43,902 bases of DNA from Flemingiibacterium sp045636265 (lineage in GTDB: Bacteria > Bacillota > Clostridia > Oscillospirales > CAG-272), in contig JAZTXD010000003.1 of assembly GCA_045636265.1 (NCBI GenBank), forward strand, positions 1 to 43,902, given 5' to 3'. Both the position numbers and the translations under genes were made by a program. Of the stretch, positions 8,640-17,942 are shown piece by piece. The notes under the pieces are model-generated. The model was not told where the DNA came from, made no database searches, and saw only the letters and a list, made by a program, of their open reading frames with translations. How positions within the stretch are numbered: position 1 is the first letter of the stretch; every line of letters begins with the position of its first letter.

Positions 8640-9905
8640 ATGAAAGAAAAGATTATACAGTTTGGTGAGGGCGGATTTCTTCGCGGATTCGTGGATTGGA
8701 TGCTCCAGACCGTTAACGAAAAGACAGATTTCGACGGAAGCGTTGTTGTGGTTCAGCCGATAGCAAACGGAATGTGCGACATGCTTACTGCACAAAACTG
8801 TGAGTACACACATCTCTGCCGCGGTGCCGAGGGCGTTGATATGAAGCGTATCAACGTTATCTCCCGCTGCGTGAAGCCGTACGATGATTTCGCAGGCTAT
8901 ATTGCACTCGCAAAGAACCCCGACTTCAGATTTATCGTTTCCAACACAACAGAGGCTGGCATCTGCTTTAATGCCGAGGATAAGCTCGGTGACAGACCTG
9001 CGGGCTCCTTCCCGGGTAAGCTTACCCAGCTTCTCAAAGCAAGATTTGATCTTGCACTTGACGGATTTGTATTCCTGCCTTGCGAGCTTATCGACAAGAA
9101 CGGCGAAAATCTCAAGAAGTGCATTCTTAAATACGCTGACCTTTGGGAGCTTGGCGAGAACTTCAAATATTGGATCGAGAACGACAACATTTTCTGCAAC
9201 ACTCTCGTTGACAGAATCAATACCGGTTACCCGAAGGATGAGAAGATCGACGTCGGATTTGACGACAAGATGATAAACACATCCGAATATTTCCACCTGT
9301 GGGTTATCGAGGGCTATGACGGACTTTGCGGTGAGCTTCCGTTTGACAAGTGCGGACTTAACGTAATCGTTACCGATCAGCTTGAAATGTACAGAACCCG
9401 CAAGGTTCGCATCCTCAACGGTGCACACACCTCTCTCGTTCCGTATGCGCTTCTTTCCGGTCTTGACACTGTTAAGTCCTGCATCGACGATCCCACAATG
9501 AACGCGCATCTTAAGAAGTGCGTATACGAGGAGATCATCCCCACACTCGATCTTCCGCGTGATGAGCTTATCGAGTATGCGGACAATGTAATAACCAGAT
9601 TCTCCAATCCCTACATAAAGCACATGCTTTCGTCAATTGCGCTTAACTCTGTGAGCAAGTTCAAGGTAAGAGTTCTTCCGTCTATTCTTGAATATATCAA
9701 GAGATTTAATAAGATGCCCGAAACTCTTCTGTTCTCGTTTGCAAAGCTCATCGACTTCTACAGAACAGATATGACAAATGATGATGCCAAGGTTACAGAG
9801 TTTATGAAGAGCGCGACAGTGGCAGAAATTCTCGCTAACAAATCGCTTTGGGATGTGGACCTCAGCCACCTTACAAATGAGGTAGAAAAGTATGTTAATA
9901 AATAA
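8640..9905 (+). CDS. uxaB: Tagaturonate reductase / altronate oxidoreductase
   Basis: This 421-aa protein belongs to the mannitol dehydrogenase-like (polyol-specific long-chain dehydrogenase) family. The Rossmann start IIQFGEGGFLRGFVDWML and the central KVRILNGAHTSLVPYALLSGL block (catalytic Lys/Asn/His region) are typical of UxaB. It reduces D-tagaturonate to D-altronate with NADH in galacturonate breakdown. It is shorter than the enterobacterial enzyme but fits Clostridial forms. A CGGAGGG ribosome site precedes ATG 8640. It overlaps uxaA by 14 nt, indicating one operon. Confidence 0.9.
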   Translation: MKEKIIQFGEGGFLRGFVDWMLQTVNEKTDFDGSVVVVQPIANGMCDMLTAQNCEYTHLCRGAEGVDMKRINVISRCVKPYDDFAGYIALAKNPDFRFIVSNTTEAGICFNAEDKLGDRPAGSFPGKLTQLLKARFDLALDGFVFLPCELIDKNGENLKKCILKYADLWELGENFKYWIENDNIFCNTLVDRINTGYPKDEKIDVGFDDKMINTSEYFHLWVIEGYDGLCGELPFDKCGLNVIVTDQLEMYRTRKVRILNGAHTSLVPYALLSGLDTVKSCIDDPTMNAHLKKCVYEEIIPTLDLPRDELIEYADNVITRFSNPYIKHMLSSIALNSVSKFKVRVLPSILEYIKRFNKMPETLLFSFAKLIDFYRTDMTNDDAKVTEFMKSATVAEILANKSLWDVDLSHLTNEVEKYVNK

Positions 9906-11262
9906 GCTTGACAATGTGGACGTCTGCATTGAGGACGGACACAAATATGCCGCAAGGGACATAAAAGCCGGGGAGGATATTATAAAATACGGTCAGCCCA
10001 TCGGTCACGCAACCGAGGACATCAAGAAAGGCGAGCATGTGCACACGCACAATGTTAAAACCAATCTTTCGGGCAAGCTTGAGTATGTCTACACACCGTC
10101 GGTGACCTATGACGAGAAGATCGAAACCGATCTTTATTTCGAGGGATATGTTCGTGAAAACGGCGAGGTCGGTATCCGAAACGATATTTGGATAGTGAAC
10201 ACCGTCGGATGCGTAAACAAGATAGCGGAGCGTATCGCGAAGCTTACCGGTGCAAAGCATTTTCCGCATCCATTTGGATGTTCACAGCTTGGAGATGACC
10301 AGACTGTAACCCAGACCATTCTCCGCGGAATGGTAAACCACCCGAATGCCGGCGGAGTGCTCGTGCTCGGACTCGGATGCGAAAACAACAATATTGATGT
10401 TTTCAAGGCATTCCTCGGCGAGTACAACGAGAAGCGTGTGAAATTCCTCAATACCCAGGATTTCGAGGATGAGATCGAAGAGGGCGTTCGTATTATAAAC
10501 GAGCTGAAGGAATATGCGGCGACCTTCAAGCGTGAGCGCGTACATATTTCAAGGCTCAACGTGGGACTTAAATGCGGCGGAAGCGACGGATTCTCCGGTA
10601 TTACCGCAAATCCGCTTGTCGGAAGATTCTGTGATCGAATGAGCGCTTACGGTGCAGGCTGTGTGCTGACCGAAGTTCCCGAAATGTTCGGTGCGGAGCA
10701 TCTTTTAATGAACAGATGCGAAAATGAGGAAATTTTCAATAAGACAGTAAAGCTTATAAACGATTTCAAGGATTACTACACCAGACACAATCAGGTTATA
10801 TACGAAAATCCCTCCCCCGGAAACAAAAAGGGCGGTATCACCACTCTTGAGGAGAAATCCCTCGGATGTATACAGAAGGGCGGACTTTCCCTCGTCGTTG
10901 ACGTGCTTGACTACGGTGACAGACTTCAGAAAAACGGTCTGTCGCTGCTTAACGGCCCCGGAAACGACATTGTAGCTGTTACAAATCTTATGGCTGCCGG
11001 CGTGCATCTTATACTGTTTACAACGGGACGCGGAACTCCTCTCGGAACCGCTGTGCCCACGGTTAAGATTGCAACAAACGCAGACCTTGCCAAGCGCAAG
11101 GCTAACTGGATTGACTTCGACGCATCGCCCACACTCATAGGCAACGAGCTTACAGATGAGCTTGTCCAGTACGTTATCCGCGTAGCTAATGGCGAGCACA
11201 CGAAGAACGAAGAAAACGGATATGAGGAAATATCCATTTTCAAGGACGGCGTAACGCTGTAA
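9892..11262 (+). CDS. uxaA: Altronate dehydratase
   Basis: This 456-aa protein has an N-terminal SAF domain (about 1-75, GEDIIKYGQPIGHATEDIKKGEHVHTHN in part) and a UxaA catalytic domain with the conserved blocks PHPFGCSQLGDD, LGLGCENNN and LKCGGSDGFSGITANPLVG. It dehydrates D-altronate to 2-keto-3-deoxygluconate, the step after UxaB. The gene start overlaps the uxaB end, so translation is coupled. A strong terminator follows. No kdgK or kdgA is in the window. Confidence 0.93.
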   Translation: MLINKLDNVDVCIEDGHKYAARDIKAGEDIIKYGQPIGHATEDIKKGEHVHTHNVKTNLSGKLEYVYTPSVTYDEKIETDLYFEGYVRENGEVGIRNDIWIVNTVGCVNKIAERIAKLTGAKHFPHPFGCSQLGDDQTVTQTILRGMVNHPNAGGVLVLGLGCENNNIDVFKAFLGEYNEKRVKFLNTQDFEDEIEEGVRIINELKEYAATFKRERVHISRLNVGLKCGGSDGFSGITANPLVGRFCDRMSAYGAGCVLTEVPEMFGAEHLLMNRCENEEIFNKTVKLINDFKDYYTRHNQVIYENPSPGNKKGGITTLEEKSLGCIQKGGLSLVVDVLDYGDRLQKNGLSLLNGPGNDIVAVTNLMAAGVHLILFTTGRGTPLGTAVPTVKIATNADLAKRKANWIDFDASPTLIGNELTDELVQYVIRVANGEHTKNEENGYEEISIFKDGVTL

Positions 11263-11273
11263 ATATAAAAACA

Positions 11274-11306
11274 CTCCCGAAGCCTTACGGCTTCGGGAGA
11301 TTTTTT
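11274..11306 (+). terminator. Rho-independent terminator after uxaBA
   Basis: An 11-bp stem CTCCCGAAGCC / GGCTTCGGGAG with a TTAC loop ends in a T6 run. The FAD oxidoreductase gene ends convergently at 11309, so it may work in both directions. Confidence 0.92.
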
Positions 11307-11308
11307 AT

Positions 11309-12508
11309 TTACAGTATGTCTTTTTCGTGGGGAACCACGCCGTTTTTTACGAGAACTTTTTGCAGCTCTTTCACATCAAGTGCCGTGAAATCGTCCGTGA
11401 GAGCTGCGGCGGTGCCTGCTGCCTCGCCGGTTACGGCGCAGCAGGGAATAACTCGCATAATATCCCACATGGTTTCGTTTACCGATGTACATCTGCCGGC
11501 GCAGATAAGGTTTTTCACCTTAGCGGAGTACAGAGTTCCGAACGGAACCTCGTATATCGGTCCACGGCGCTTCCAGTTTGAAATCATGCCCACGGAATCC
11601 TCGAAATACGTGTGCTCCTCTTTGTTAGAGAGTACATATTCGCCGATTATCTTGCGGGTCATTCGTATCTGCGGAATAGTCGCCATAGTAACGGGGAAGA
11701 GTGAGGAGTCATCCTTGCGCTTTTTCAGAAAATCGTTGTACGTTGACATGTGCGACATACACATCTGCTCGGATAATTCCTTGCCGTCAAGTCCGGTGAA
11801 ACGCTTCTTTGCGAGCATGGGGCGATTGGTTTTTTCCGTTTTCTCCTCGTCGGGAACGTCGCAAGGGCCGAGCATGTTGAGCTTGTATCCTTCGCTACCG
11901 GTGAAATAGTACCACGCGGCAAGGGGGTTGCCTTGCTTAAACGTGTCTGTGGGCGCACCTGCAAAATTTGCGATATCGCAGTCGCCCGTCGCATCCACAA
12001 TAGACGAGATTTTATACGCCACGCGTCCGGATTTGTTTTCGGTGATGATATGCTCTATCTTGTCGCCGTTTTTGGTGACTCCGACGGCATACGTGCCGTA
12101 GAGTATGTCAACGCCGCTGTCAACAAGCAGCTTTTCCGCGAGAATGGCGAAAAGCTGGGGATTGTACTGTACCTCAAAGCGCTTGTCCTTATCGGTTTTG
12201 GTGCCGACACCGTCAAGCCAGTTTTCGGGGTATCTGTCCTCGGCACCGTGCTTTATTGACAGCCTGAAAAGTTCCTCGGCAATGCCGAAGGATACCTGAT
12301 GACCGTATCCGTCGCATAATGCTAGGTATATTGTAACAAGTCCCGCCGTGCCAAGACCGCCGAGCATATACTGGCGCTCAAAAAGTACAACCCTTTTACC
12401 TTGTCTTGCTGCAGCAAGTGCAGCAGAAATGCCGGCAAAGCCGCCGCCGCAAACGGCAACATCATATTCATTTATTACATTTGTTTTTAGCGATTCTGAT
12501 ATAAACAT
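11309..12508 (-). CDS. FAD-dependent oxidoreductase
   Basis: This 399-aa flavoprotein begins with a dinucleotide-binding fold (DVAVCGGGFAGISAALAAARQG, then a terminal Glu in VVLFER) of the FAD_oxidored type, and ends with a second FAD contact (ICAGRCTSVNETMWDIMRVIPCCAVTGEAAG). The substrate is not evident; homologues often sit in carbohydrate or organic-acid catabolic clusters. It follows the MBL hydrolase gene by 8 bp with a GAGG ribosome site, so the pair forms an operon. It may act with the neighbouring uronate genes, but this is only positional inference. Confidence 0.8.
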   Translation of the reverse strand: MFISESLKTNVINEYDVAVCGGGFAGISAALAAARQGKRVVLFERQYMLGGLGTAGLVTIYLALCDGYGHQVSFGIAEELFRLSIKHGAEDRYPENWLDGVGTKTDKDKRFEVQYNPQLFAILAEKLLVDSGVDILYGTYAVGVTKNGDKIEHIITENKSGRVAYKISSIVDATGDCDIANFAGAPTDTFKQGNPLAAWYYFTGSEGYKLNMLGPCDVPDEEKTEKTNRPMLAKKRFTGLDGKELSEQMCMSHMSTYNDFLKKRKDDSSLFPVTMATIPQIRMTRKIIGEYVLSNKEEHTYFEDSVGMISNWKRRGPIYEVPFGTLYSAKVKNLICAGRCTSVNETMWDIMRVIPCCAVTGEAAGTAAALTDDFTALDVKELQKVLVKNGVVPHEKDIL

Positions 12509-12516
12509 TTACTACC

Positions 12517-13320
12517 TCACTGATTTTCTTTTGCAAGCTGTGTTTCAAGATTGTATTTGCACTTATCAAGGAACTTTACCCATTCTTCGGGATCGATAAA
12601 GGGATTCTTTTCGCCTGCCTTCATGCGCTCATATTTTCCGTCGGTCGAGTTGTTCCAAACGTGGTTTCCGATGAAAATATCAACATGCTCCTTCTTAAGA
12701 CGCTCAAGACCTCTGTAGAATTTCTCGCGGCAGTCGAAGTCAAGGCCGTACTGATTAAGGAACGCGGTCATCATGGAGTTTGTGCCGACGCCGCCGTGAG
12801 TGCCCACGCGGTAGGTCTTGCCCTCAAAGGTTGTGTTAAAGAAGAACGACATTGTTCCCGGTGTGTGACCGGGGGTGGAAATTACGTCCATCTCAACCTC
12901 GCCAAGCTTGATTTTATCCCCGTCATAAAGGAGAACGTCCGGCTCAAACGCTTCGTAGTATTCGTATCCGAGCTCCTTTGCCCACGTGAGGTCAAGCGTG
13001 CCGTTTGCATATTCGCGGTCGTCTGCGCCAAGGAAGGTTTTAGCACCGGTAAGCTGTACGAGCGCTTTCGTTCCGCCAAGGTGATCGTAGTGACCGTGAG
13101 AGTGTACTATGTACTTGATATCGTGCACGTCAAATCCGAGCTTTGCGATTGAGTAGAGGACAAGATAAAGACTCTGCGGATAGCCGGTATCAAGCAGAAT
13201 GTGTCCTTCGCTTGTTGTAATAAGATGTGAGGATGCGGCGTGGCATCCAACAAAGTAGAGATTGTCCGCGATTTTGAAGGGCTCCATATAGGAAGTCCAA
13301 GGTGTGTTCATAGTACCCAT
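12517..13320 (-). CDS. MBL-fold metallo-hydrolase
   Basis: This 267-aa protein carries the metallo-beta-lactamase motif HSHGHYDHLGG (metal ligands HxHxDH, with an extra His-Tyr), a second motif TPGHTPGTMSFFF and the GNHVWNNS segment near the C-terminus. It resembles the B3-like subgroup of hydrolases. The substrate cannot be read from sequence. No signal peptide is seen. It is the first gene of a two-gene operon with the FAD oxidoreductase. The ribosome site at 13320 is weak; an internal ATG three codons later is possible. Confidence 0.85.
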   Translation of the reverse strand: MGTMNTPWTSYMEPFKIADNLYFVGCHAASSHLITTSEGHILLDTGYPQSLYLVLYSIAKLGFDVHDIKYIVHSHGHYDHLGGTKALVQLTGAKTFLGADDREYANGTLDLTWAKELGYEYYEAFEPDVLLYDGDKIKLGEVEMDVISTPGHTPGTMSFFFNTTFEGKTYRVGTHGGVGTNSMMTAFLNQYGLDFDCREKFYRGLERLKKEHVDIFIGNHVWNNSTDGKYERMKAGEKNPFIDPEEWVKFLDKCKYNLETQLAKENQ

Positions 13321-13439
13321 GATAATATTTCTTTCTGTTTTTGATTGTTAAAGATAATGTGTTCCTATTAGAATTATATAACAAAAATAATGCCCAGTCT
13401 ACGACATAATTAACTTATATTAGCACTATTTTAAGAATA

Positions 13440-14165
13440 TCAGCTTCTTCCGAGAAGGTCTTTGAGCTTTGGAAATCTTGGAGAAGTGTCAAAAGTATAA
13501 CCTATAAGCTTGCTCATCAGAGCGATGATCGGGGAATTGATGAGTGTCGTTACGAGGGTTCCGAGTCCGATGCTGTGGAATGACTGATAGTAAATTGTTG
13601 ACCAGTCAAATTCAGCCGCATCCCCGAACAGCGAAAACGCAAGGATAACAGATATGAGAAGCAGGGAATAGTCAAATACCAATTTGACCTTGTTGATACC
13701 TATTTTGAATCTGTCGGAAAGCTCCGCCACAAAAAGCTCATACACCTGCAGCGGCATGTATGTTCCGAAGAAGCACGCAACGCCAAAAGCGGTGATAATA
13801 TCACCCACAATAAGCATTACCCACCTGAGCCATATTGCATCAAACGAGATGCCGCCTAACAGCCAAATGAATAAGTCGAGCGTGTAGCCGTAGAGTACCG
13901 CCACGGCAAATGCGAGAAGATACCGCCAGTTGAATTTGCGAACAACGATGCACATTATAACCAGCAGCAGTCCTTGTATTATGTATTCCGTAACGCCTAC
14001 AGTCAGACTTGGCCAGACAGCGGAAAGCGCCTCGCATATAACGAATGCCGGCGCGGCTATCATAGATACGCCGAGATTGGCTTTACTGCAAATACACACC
14101 CCAAGCGCGACGAATATAATTCCGAGAAGCCATAAAACTTCCGAAGATTTACTGATTTTTTTCAT
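13440..14165 (-). CDS. Integral membrane protein, DUF6198/YczE-like
   Basis: This 241-aa protein has about six membrane segments. The opening region (WLLGIIFVALGVCICSKANLGVS) and a second ANLG-like half with FFGTYMPLQVYELFVAEL match the YczE/YitT-related membrane family now called DUF6198. The function is unknown. The start is set at ATG 14165, which follows an AAAGGA ribosome site, rather than the longer frame to 14219. Confidence 0.8.
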   Translation of the reverse strand: MKKISKSSEVLWLLGIIFVALGVCICSKANLGVSMIAAPAFVICEALSAVWPSLTVGVTEYIIQGLLLVIMCIVVRKFNWRYLLAFAVAVLYGYTLDLFIWLLGGISFDAIWLRWVMLIVGDIITAFGVACFFGTYMPLQVYELFVAELSDRFKIGINKVKLVFDYSLLLISVILAFSLFGDAAEFDWSTIYYQSFHSIGLGTLVTTLINSPIIALMSKLIGYTFDTSPRFPKLKDLLGRS

Positions 14166-14219
14166 AATTGTATCCTTTTTTTGCTGCATATTGTATTTTA
14201 GGTACATTATAGCACACAT

Positions 14220-14480
14220 TTAAGAAAAAAGCAAGGTAAGATAGGAATTTTTGAGTGTGTAATCGGTATGGAAACAGGGACGTCCTAAGTGAGAGTTTCT
14301 GACATGAAGGCAAAAAGGCAGCATCTTCGCTTAAAAACGGTAAGAATACCAAAAACGTCTCACATTTTTTGTACTTTTTGCAATTTTTTCGACTTTTTTA
14401 TTACCAAGAAAAAGAAGATAACTTTATAACCACATACAATGTAATAATGGTCGATCAGAATAAATCGGCATATATATTAA
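14220..14480. other. Intergenic stretch without recognised gene
   Basis: Between the membrane protein and the operator of the next cluster there is AT-rich DNA with runs of A and T. I see no supported reading frame, RNA or repeat here. It marks the change from metabolic genes to the defence-type island. Confidence 0.5.
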
Positions 14481-14496
14481 AAGTTATGTACGGAAA
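14481..14496 (+). promoter_or_regulatory. 16-bp element, candidate WYL operator copy 1
   Basis: AAGTTATGTACGGAAA occurs here and, in inverted orientation, at 17923-17938. The core TTATGTACGGAA is an imperfect dyad around GTAC. Both copies precede promoter-like boxes of genes in this island. Confidence 0.55.
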
Positions 14497-14510
14497 TTGT
14501 CGCATAAATA

Positions 14511-14539
14511 TTGTAATGTGCAGGATTATGTGATATAAT
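14511..14539 (+). promoter_or_regulatory. Promoter of the decayed DUF2779-WYL-DUF262 cluster
   Basis: TTGTAA (14511-14516) and a perfect TATAAT (14534-14539) with 17-bp spacing lie 41 bp upstream of the decayed DUF2779 start. Transcription would continue into the WYL and DUF262 genes. Confidence 0.7.
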
Positions 14540-14580
14540 ATAATTAGTTGTCAAGTGACGCTCGATCGGAGGGGTAATAT

Positions 14581-15082
14581 ATGCTGGCAAAATCGAAATA
14601 CTGTGCATTTGTGCAATGCCCCGGAAATCTGTGGTAAAAAACATATAAGCCTGAATTGGCTGCGCCGAATGCATCTTTGGACGCAAGAATGGAAAGCGGT
14701 AATAAGATAGGCGACCTGGCTATGCAGTTGTTTGGCGATTTCGTGGAGGCAACTGCACACAAATACGATGGCAGAATGGATCTCTTCGAGATGATTTCGC
14801 GGACAAATGATTTGATTTTTAAAAATGTCCCGTCATATGTGAGGTATCCTTTTGCTCTATCAAGCGTGTCCTTCCTGCCATTTATCCGAACGATCCTGCA
14901 CTTGATTACCGCAATTTTGAAGGGGTCATAACGGCGGCGAAGCAATGGAGCTTTTTCCGAAAATCAAGGCTCTGCCCCTTGAGGAGCAGACAATCTCACG
15001 GTATAACCTGTTAAAATATTACAAGCTCGATACCTACGCTATGGTTAAGGTGTGGGAGGCGCTTGTGAGAGTTACAAACTAA
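14581..15082 (+). pseudogene. Decayed DUF2779 protein gene (PD-(D/E)XK-type family)
   Basis: Translating across the interruptions gives MLAKSKYCAFVQCPGNLW, a stop codon, then KTYKPELAAPNASLDARME and GDLAMQLFGDF, the usual N-terminus of DUF2779 proteins. After about residue 85 a large internal part is missing. The C-terminal family motif then appears in two further frames: PNDPALDYRNFEGV, then GEAMELFPKIKAL and LLKYYKLDTYAMVKVWEAL before TAA at 15080. So the gene has one nonsense mutation, one internal deletion and at least one frameshift. DUF2779 proteins are usually around 500 aa or more. The promoter is intact, and the WYL gene starts 13 bp later. Confidence 0.82.
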
Positions 15083-15094
15083 AGGAGAGATATT

Positions 15095-16081
15095 ATGGCA
15101 AGTCTTGAACCTAAAAAATTAGCCCTGCTGCGTATTTGGCAGATACTTTTGAAGCATAGTGATTACGATCATCCGCTGACGCAGGAGGAAATTATTAAAT
15201 ATCTTGAAAGTGAATACGGTATTGAAATGGAGCGCAAGGCAGTTGGAAGGAATATTGCCGATCTTCGCGATGCCGGAATTGATATCGGCTCTCGCCGTGA
15301 GGGAAGTTATATCGATAGTCGTGAGTTCGAGGACTCCGAGTTGAAGCTTTTGATCGACGGCGTGCTCCAAAGTAAGCATATCACTGCACGACATTCTAAA
15401 GATTTAATAGAAAAGCTTTGCCGGCTTTCCAATAAATATTTCCGCTCCCATGTTAAAAATGTCTATTCGGTTAACGATTGGAGCAAGACCGAAAACCAAG
15501 CGTTGTTTTATAATATTGATATGGTCGACGAGGCGATCGCAACCAGAAAACAGGTGCAGTACGATTACAATAAATACGGTGTGGACGCCAAGCTCCACAA
15601 ATCCTCGTTTCAGCGAGTTAGCCCCTATCAACTGATTCTCCACAATCAGAGATATTATTTGATGGGATACAGTGACTATTGGGGTAATATGACATTTCAC
15701 CGTCTTGACCGCATTTCCAATATGCGCATATCCGATAAGTCCGCAATTCCGATTACAAGTGTTAAGGGTTACGAAAACGGACTTGATTTCAAGCATATTG
15801 CGTCCACGATGCCTTATATGTATACCGATACTCCCGAGCGCATCGAGTTTATTGCCGACGACTTTATCGTTGACCAGATCGTCGATTGGTTTGGTAGGGA
15901 TATCAAAATGGAGGCACTCCATGATAACGAGGGCAAGGTTAAAGTCGAGCTCCTCGCCAGCCCCAACGCCATGGAGTACTGGGCATTGCAGTATCTCAAT
16001 TATGTTGAGGTGACAAAGCCGGATGGCTTAAGGAAGAAGATAAGAGAAAGTATACAAGGTGGATTGGGAAAATATTTATAA
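15095..16081 (+). CDS. WYL-domain transcriptional regulator
   Basis: This 328-aa protein has an N-terminal winged helix (about residues 8-65, HPLTQEEIIKYLESEYGIEMERKAVGR in part) and a central WYL domain (about 140-225) where the name-giving motif reads YYLMGYSDYWG, followed by FHRLDRI. A C-terminal WCX-type extension follows. WYL regulators bind nucleic-acid or nucleotide ligands and often control phage-defence genes. An AAAGGAGAG ribosome site precedes ATG 15095. It sits between a decayed DUF2779 gene and a DUF262 nuclease, and is the likely ligand of the 16-bp elements at 14481 and 17923. Confidence 0.9.
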   Translation: MASLEPKKLALLRIWQILLKHSDYDHPLTQEEIIKYLESEYGIEMERKAVGRNIADLRDAGIDIGSRREGSYIDSREFEDSELKLLIDGVLQSKHITARHSKDLIEKLCRLSNKYFRSHVKNVYSVNDWSKTENQALFYNIDMVDEAIATRKQVQYDYNKYGVDAKLHKSSFQRVSPYQLILHNQRYYLMGYSDYWGNMTFHRLDRISNMRISDKSAIPITSVKGYENGLDFKHIASTMPYMYTDTPERIEFIADDFIVDQIVDWFGRDIKMEALHDNEGKVKVELLASPNAMEYWALQYLNYVEVTKPDGLRKKIRESIQGGLGKYL

Positions 16082-16111
16082 AAAAGAAATAAAGTTATAT
16101 GAGGAGGAATT

Positions 16112-17863
16112 ATGAGTAAGTACAATTCAATATCAATCAAAGATGCTATGGACAATGTCGCTGGAAACAAATATCTTTTGCCGGCAATTCAGCGAAAATT
16201 CGTATGGGAAATCGAACAAATCGAGATGCTATTTGATAGTATTATGCGAAACTACCCTATAAACTCTTTTATGCTATGGAAGATTTCTGACAGCAGCATT
16301 AAACATAATTATACTTTCTATCAATTCATAAGAGATTTTACAAAAAAATTTCACGAAGATAATACGGTTGCTTCGGCTCAATTATTTACAAATGATTTTT
16401 TTGCCGTTATCGACGGACAACAAAGAATGACCTCTCTGTATGTTGGATTGGTAGGCTCCTATCGCACCAAAAAACCAAATAAACGTTGGAAAGACAACGA
16501 GGATGCGATGCCTACTAAACGCCTGTATTTGGAATTGTCTTCAGCACTGACAACAGTAATTGATAATGAGAAGATGTACAATTTTTCATTTATGTCCCAA
16601 GACGATCTCGATGAAGATTACCGTAAATACCCTAAGCATTTTTGGTTCAAGGTGGGAGATATATTAAAATTCAAAGAATTGTCTGACGTAACAAATTATA
16701 TTGTTCAAAACGATTTAATCTCTAACAAATTTGCGATGTCGGCGCTCTCAAATCTTTTTAATAAAATTAATACCGAAGACTTGATTAATTATTATGTAAT
16801 TGATGACCAAGATCAAGACAAGGTGTTGGATGTTTTTTTGAGAACTAATAGCGGTGGAACTCCACTTTCTTTTTCGGATCTTCTTATGTCTATTGCATCT
16901 GCAAATTGGACTCAATTTGATGCAAGAGAGGAAATGAAAAAAATCAAGGAAGAAATATATACGTTTGGTAATCCTAATTTTGATGTTTCACAAGACTTTA
17001 TTTTGAAATCCATGTTGGTTCTGTCTGATGTCGATGTACAATTCAAAATAAAGAATTTTGGCCGAACTAATATAGCAATTTTTGAAAGCAAATGGGACTC
17101 AATACGCAAAAGTTTGGTTGCGACCTTTAACTTATTATCACAATTTGGATTCAATGATAGTCTTTTAAGAGCAAAGAATGCAGCTATTCCGATAGCTTAT
17201 TACATACACAAAAATAATCTTGCTGATAGCATTATCAAAACTACATATGACAAAACAGATAAGGAAAACATTTCGAAATGGCTATCCATGTCGCTGATAA
17301 AAGGGATTTTTGGCGGACAATCCGATGGAATGCTTAATACTCTCCGAGATGTAATCAAAAAAACACCCGGGAATGGCTTTCCGATTTCAGAAATCATTGC
17401 AAAACTTAAAGGTAATGTTGACAAAAACTATACTTTTACCGACGATGTAATAGATTCACTTTTGGAAGAAGAATATGGAAGTTCTATTTGTAGCTTGACG
17501 TTGATGCTTTTGTATCCTGGTGTAGTTATCGAACATGGACGATCGATTGCCGAAGATCACATGCATCCCAAAACATTTTTTGAAACACAAAGCAAATTAT
17601 CGTCTTTACAACTTACGCCTACACAAGAAGATTTCTTTAAGAACAATTATAATACTGTGTTAAACCTGCAGTTGTTAGAGGAAACAAAGAATAAATCTAA
17701 GAGTGATACTCCGTTGAAACAGTGGGTTGCAGAAAATGCTATCAATGTTGCTGACTTGTACGTGGATGCGTCTGTGAGCTTAGAAATTCAAAACTTTGAA
17801 AAATTTATTGAAAGTAGAAAATCCAAACTGAAAGAGAAGATAAAAACTTTAATCGTTATTTAA
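16112..17863 (+). CDS. DUF262/HNH (GmrSD-like) restriction protein
   Basis: This 583-aa protein has an N-terminal DUF262 domain of the ParB/Srx-like fold: LLPAIQRKFVWE near residue 25 and the signature VIDGQQRMTSLYVGL near residue 98. DUF262 is thought to use NTP to recognise or act on modified DNA. The C-terminal part carries a DUF1524-type HNH signature: EDHMHPKTFF near residue 482, then NTVLNLQLLEETKNKSKSD and a nearby Trp. Both halves of a GmrSD-type modification-dependent endonuclease thus appear in one chain. A GAGGAGG ribosome site precedes the start, 31 bp after the WYL gene, so the two are co-transcribed. The target modification is unknown. Confidence 0.88.
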   Translation: MSKYNSISIKDAMDNVAGNKYLLPAIQRKFVWEIEQIEMLFDSIMRNYPINSFMLWKISDSSIKHNYTFYQFIRDFTKKFHEDNTVASAQLFTNDFFAVIDGQQRMTSLYVGLVGSYRTKKPNKRWKDNEDAMPTKRLYLELSSALTTVIDNEKMYNFSFMSQDDLDEDYRKYPKHFWFKVGDILKFKELSDVTNYIVQNDLISNKFAMSALSNLFNKINTEDLINYYVIDDQDQDKVLDVFLRTNSGGTPLSFSDLLMSIASANWTQFDAREEMKKIKEEIYTFGNPNFDVSQDFILKSMLVLSDVDVQFKIKNFGRTNIAIFESKWDSIRKSLVATFNLLSQFGFNDSLLRAKNAAIPIAYYIHKNNLADSIIKTTYDKTDKENISKWLSMSLIKGIFGGQSDGMLNTLRDVIKKTPGNGFPISEIIAKLKGNVDKNYTFTDDVIDSLLEEEYGSSICSLTLMLLYPGVVIEHGRSIAEDHMHPKTFFETQSKLSSLQLTPTQEDFFKNNYNTVLNLQLLEETKNKSKSDTPLKQWVAENAINVADLYVDASVSLEIQNFEKFIESRKSKLKEKIKTLIVI

Positions 17864-17881
17864 GATATTTAAAGTATTTGG

Positions 17882-17911
17882 AAAGAGAACCCGCAATTGC
17901 GGGTTCTCTTT
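17882..17911 (+). terminator. Terminator after the DUF262 gene
   Basis: A 13-bp perfect stem AAAGAGAACCCGC / GCGGGTTCTCTTT with an AATT loop; the T run is short and within the stem. It is symmetric and could act in both directions. Confidence 0.8.
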
Positions 17912-17922
17912 CATGCCCATCT

Positions 17923-17938
17923 TTTCCGTACATAACTT
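17923..17938 (-). promoter_or_regulatory. 16-bp element, candidate WYL operator copy 2 (inverted)
   Basis: TTTCCGTACATAACTT is the exact reverse complement of 14481-14496. It lies just upstream of a TATAAT box (17943-17948), where the -35 region would be, so bound protein would interfere with or replace -35 contacts. Confidence 0.6.
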
Positions 17939-17942
17939 ATGA

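Noticed and set aside
8595..9623. 342-codon open frame on the minus strand
   Set aside because: Antisense shadow of uxaB, without ribosome site or recognisable motif.
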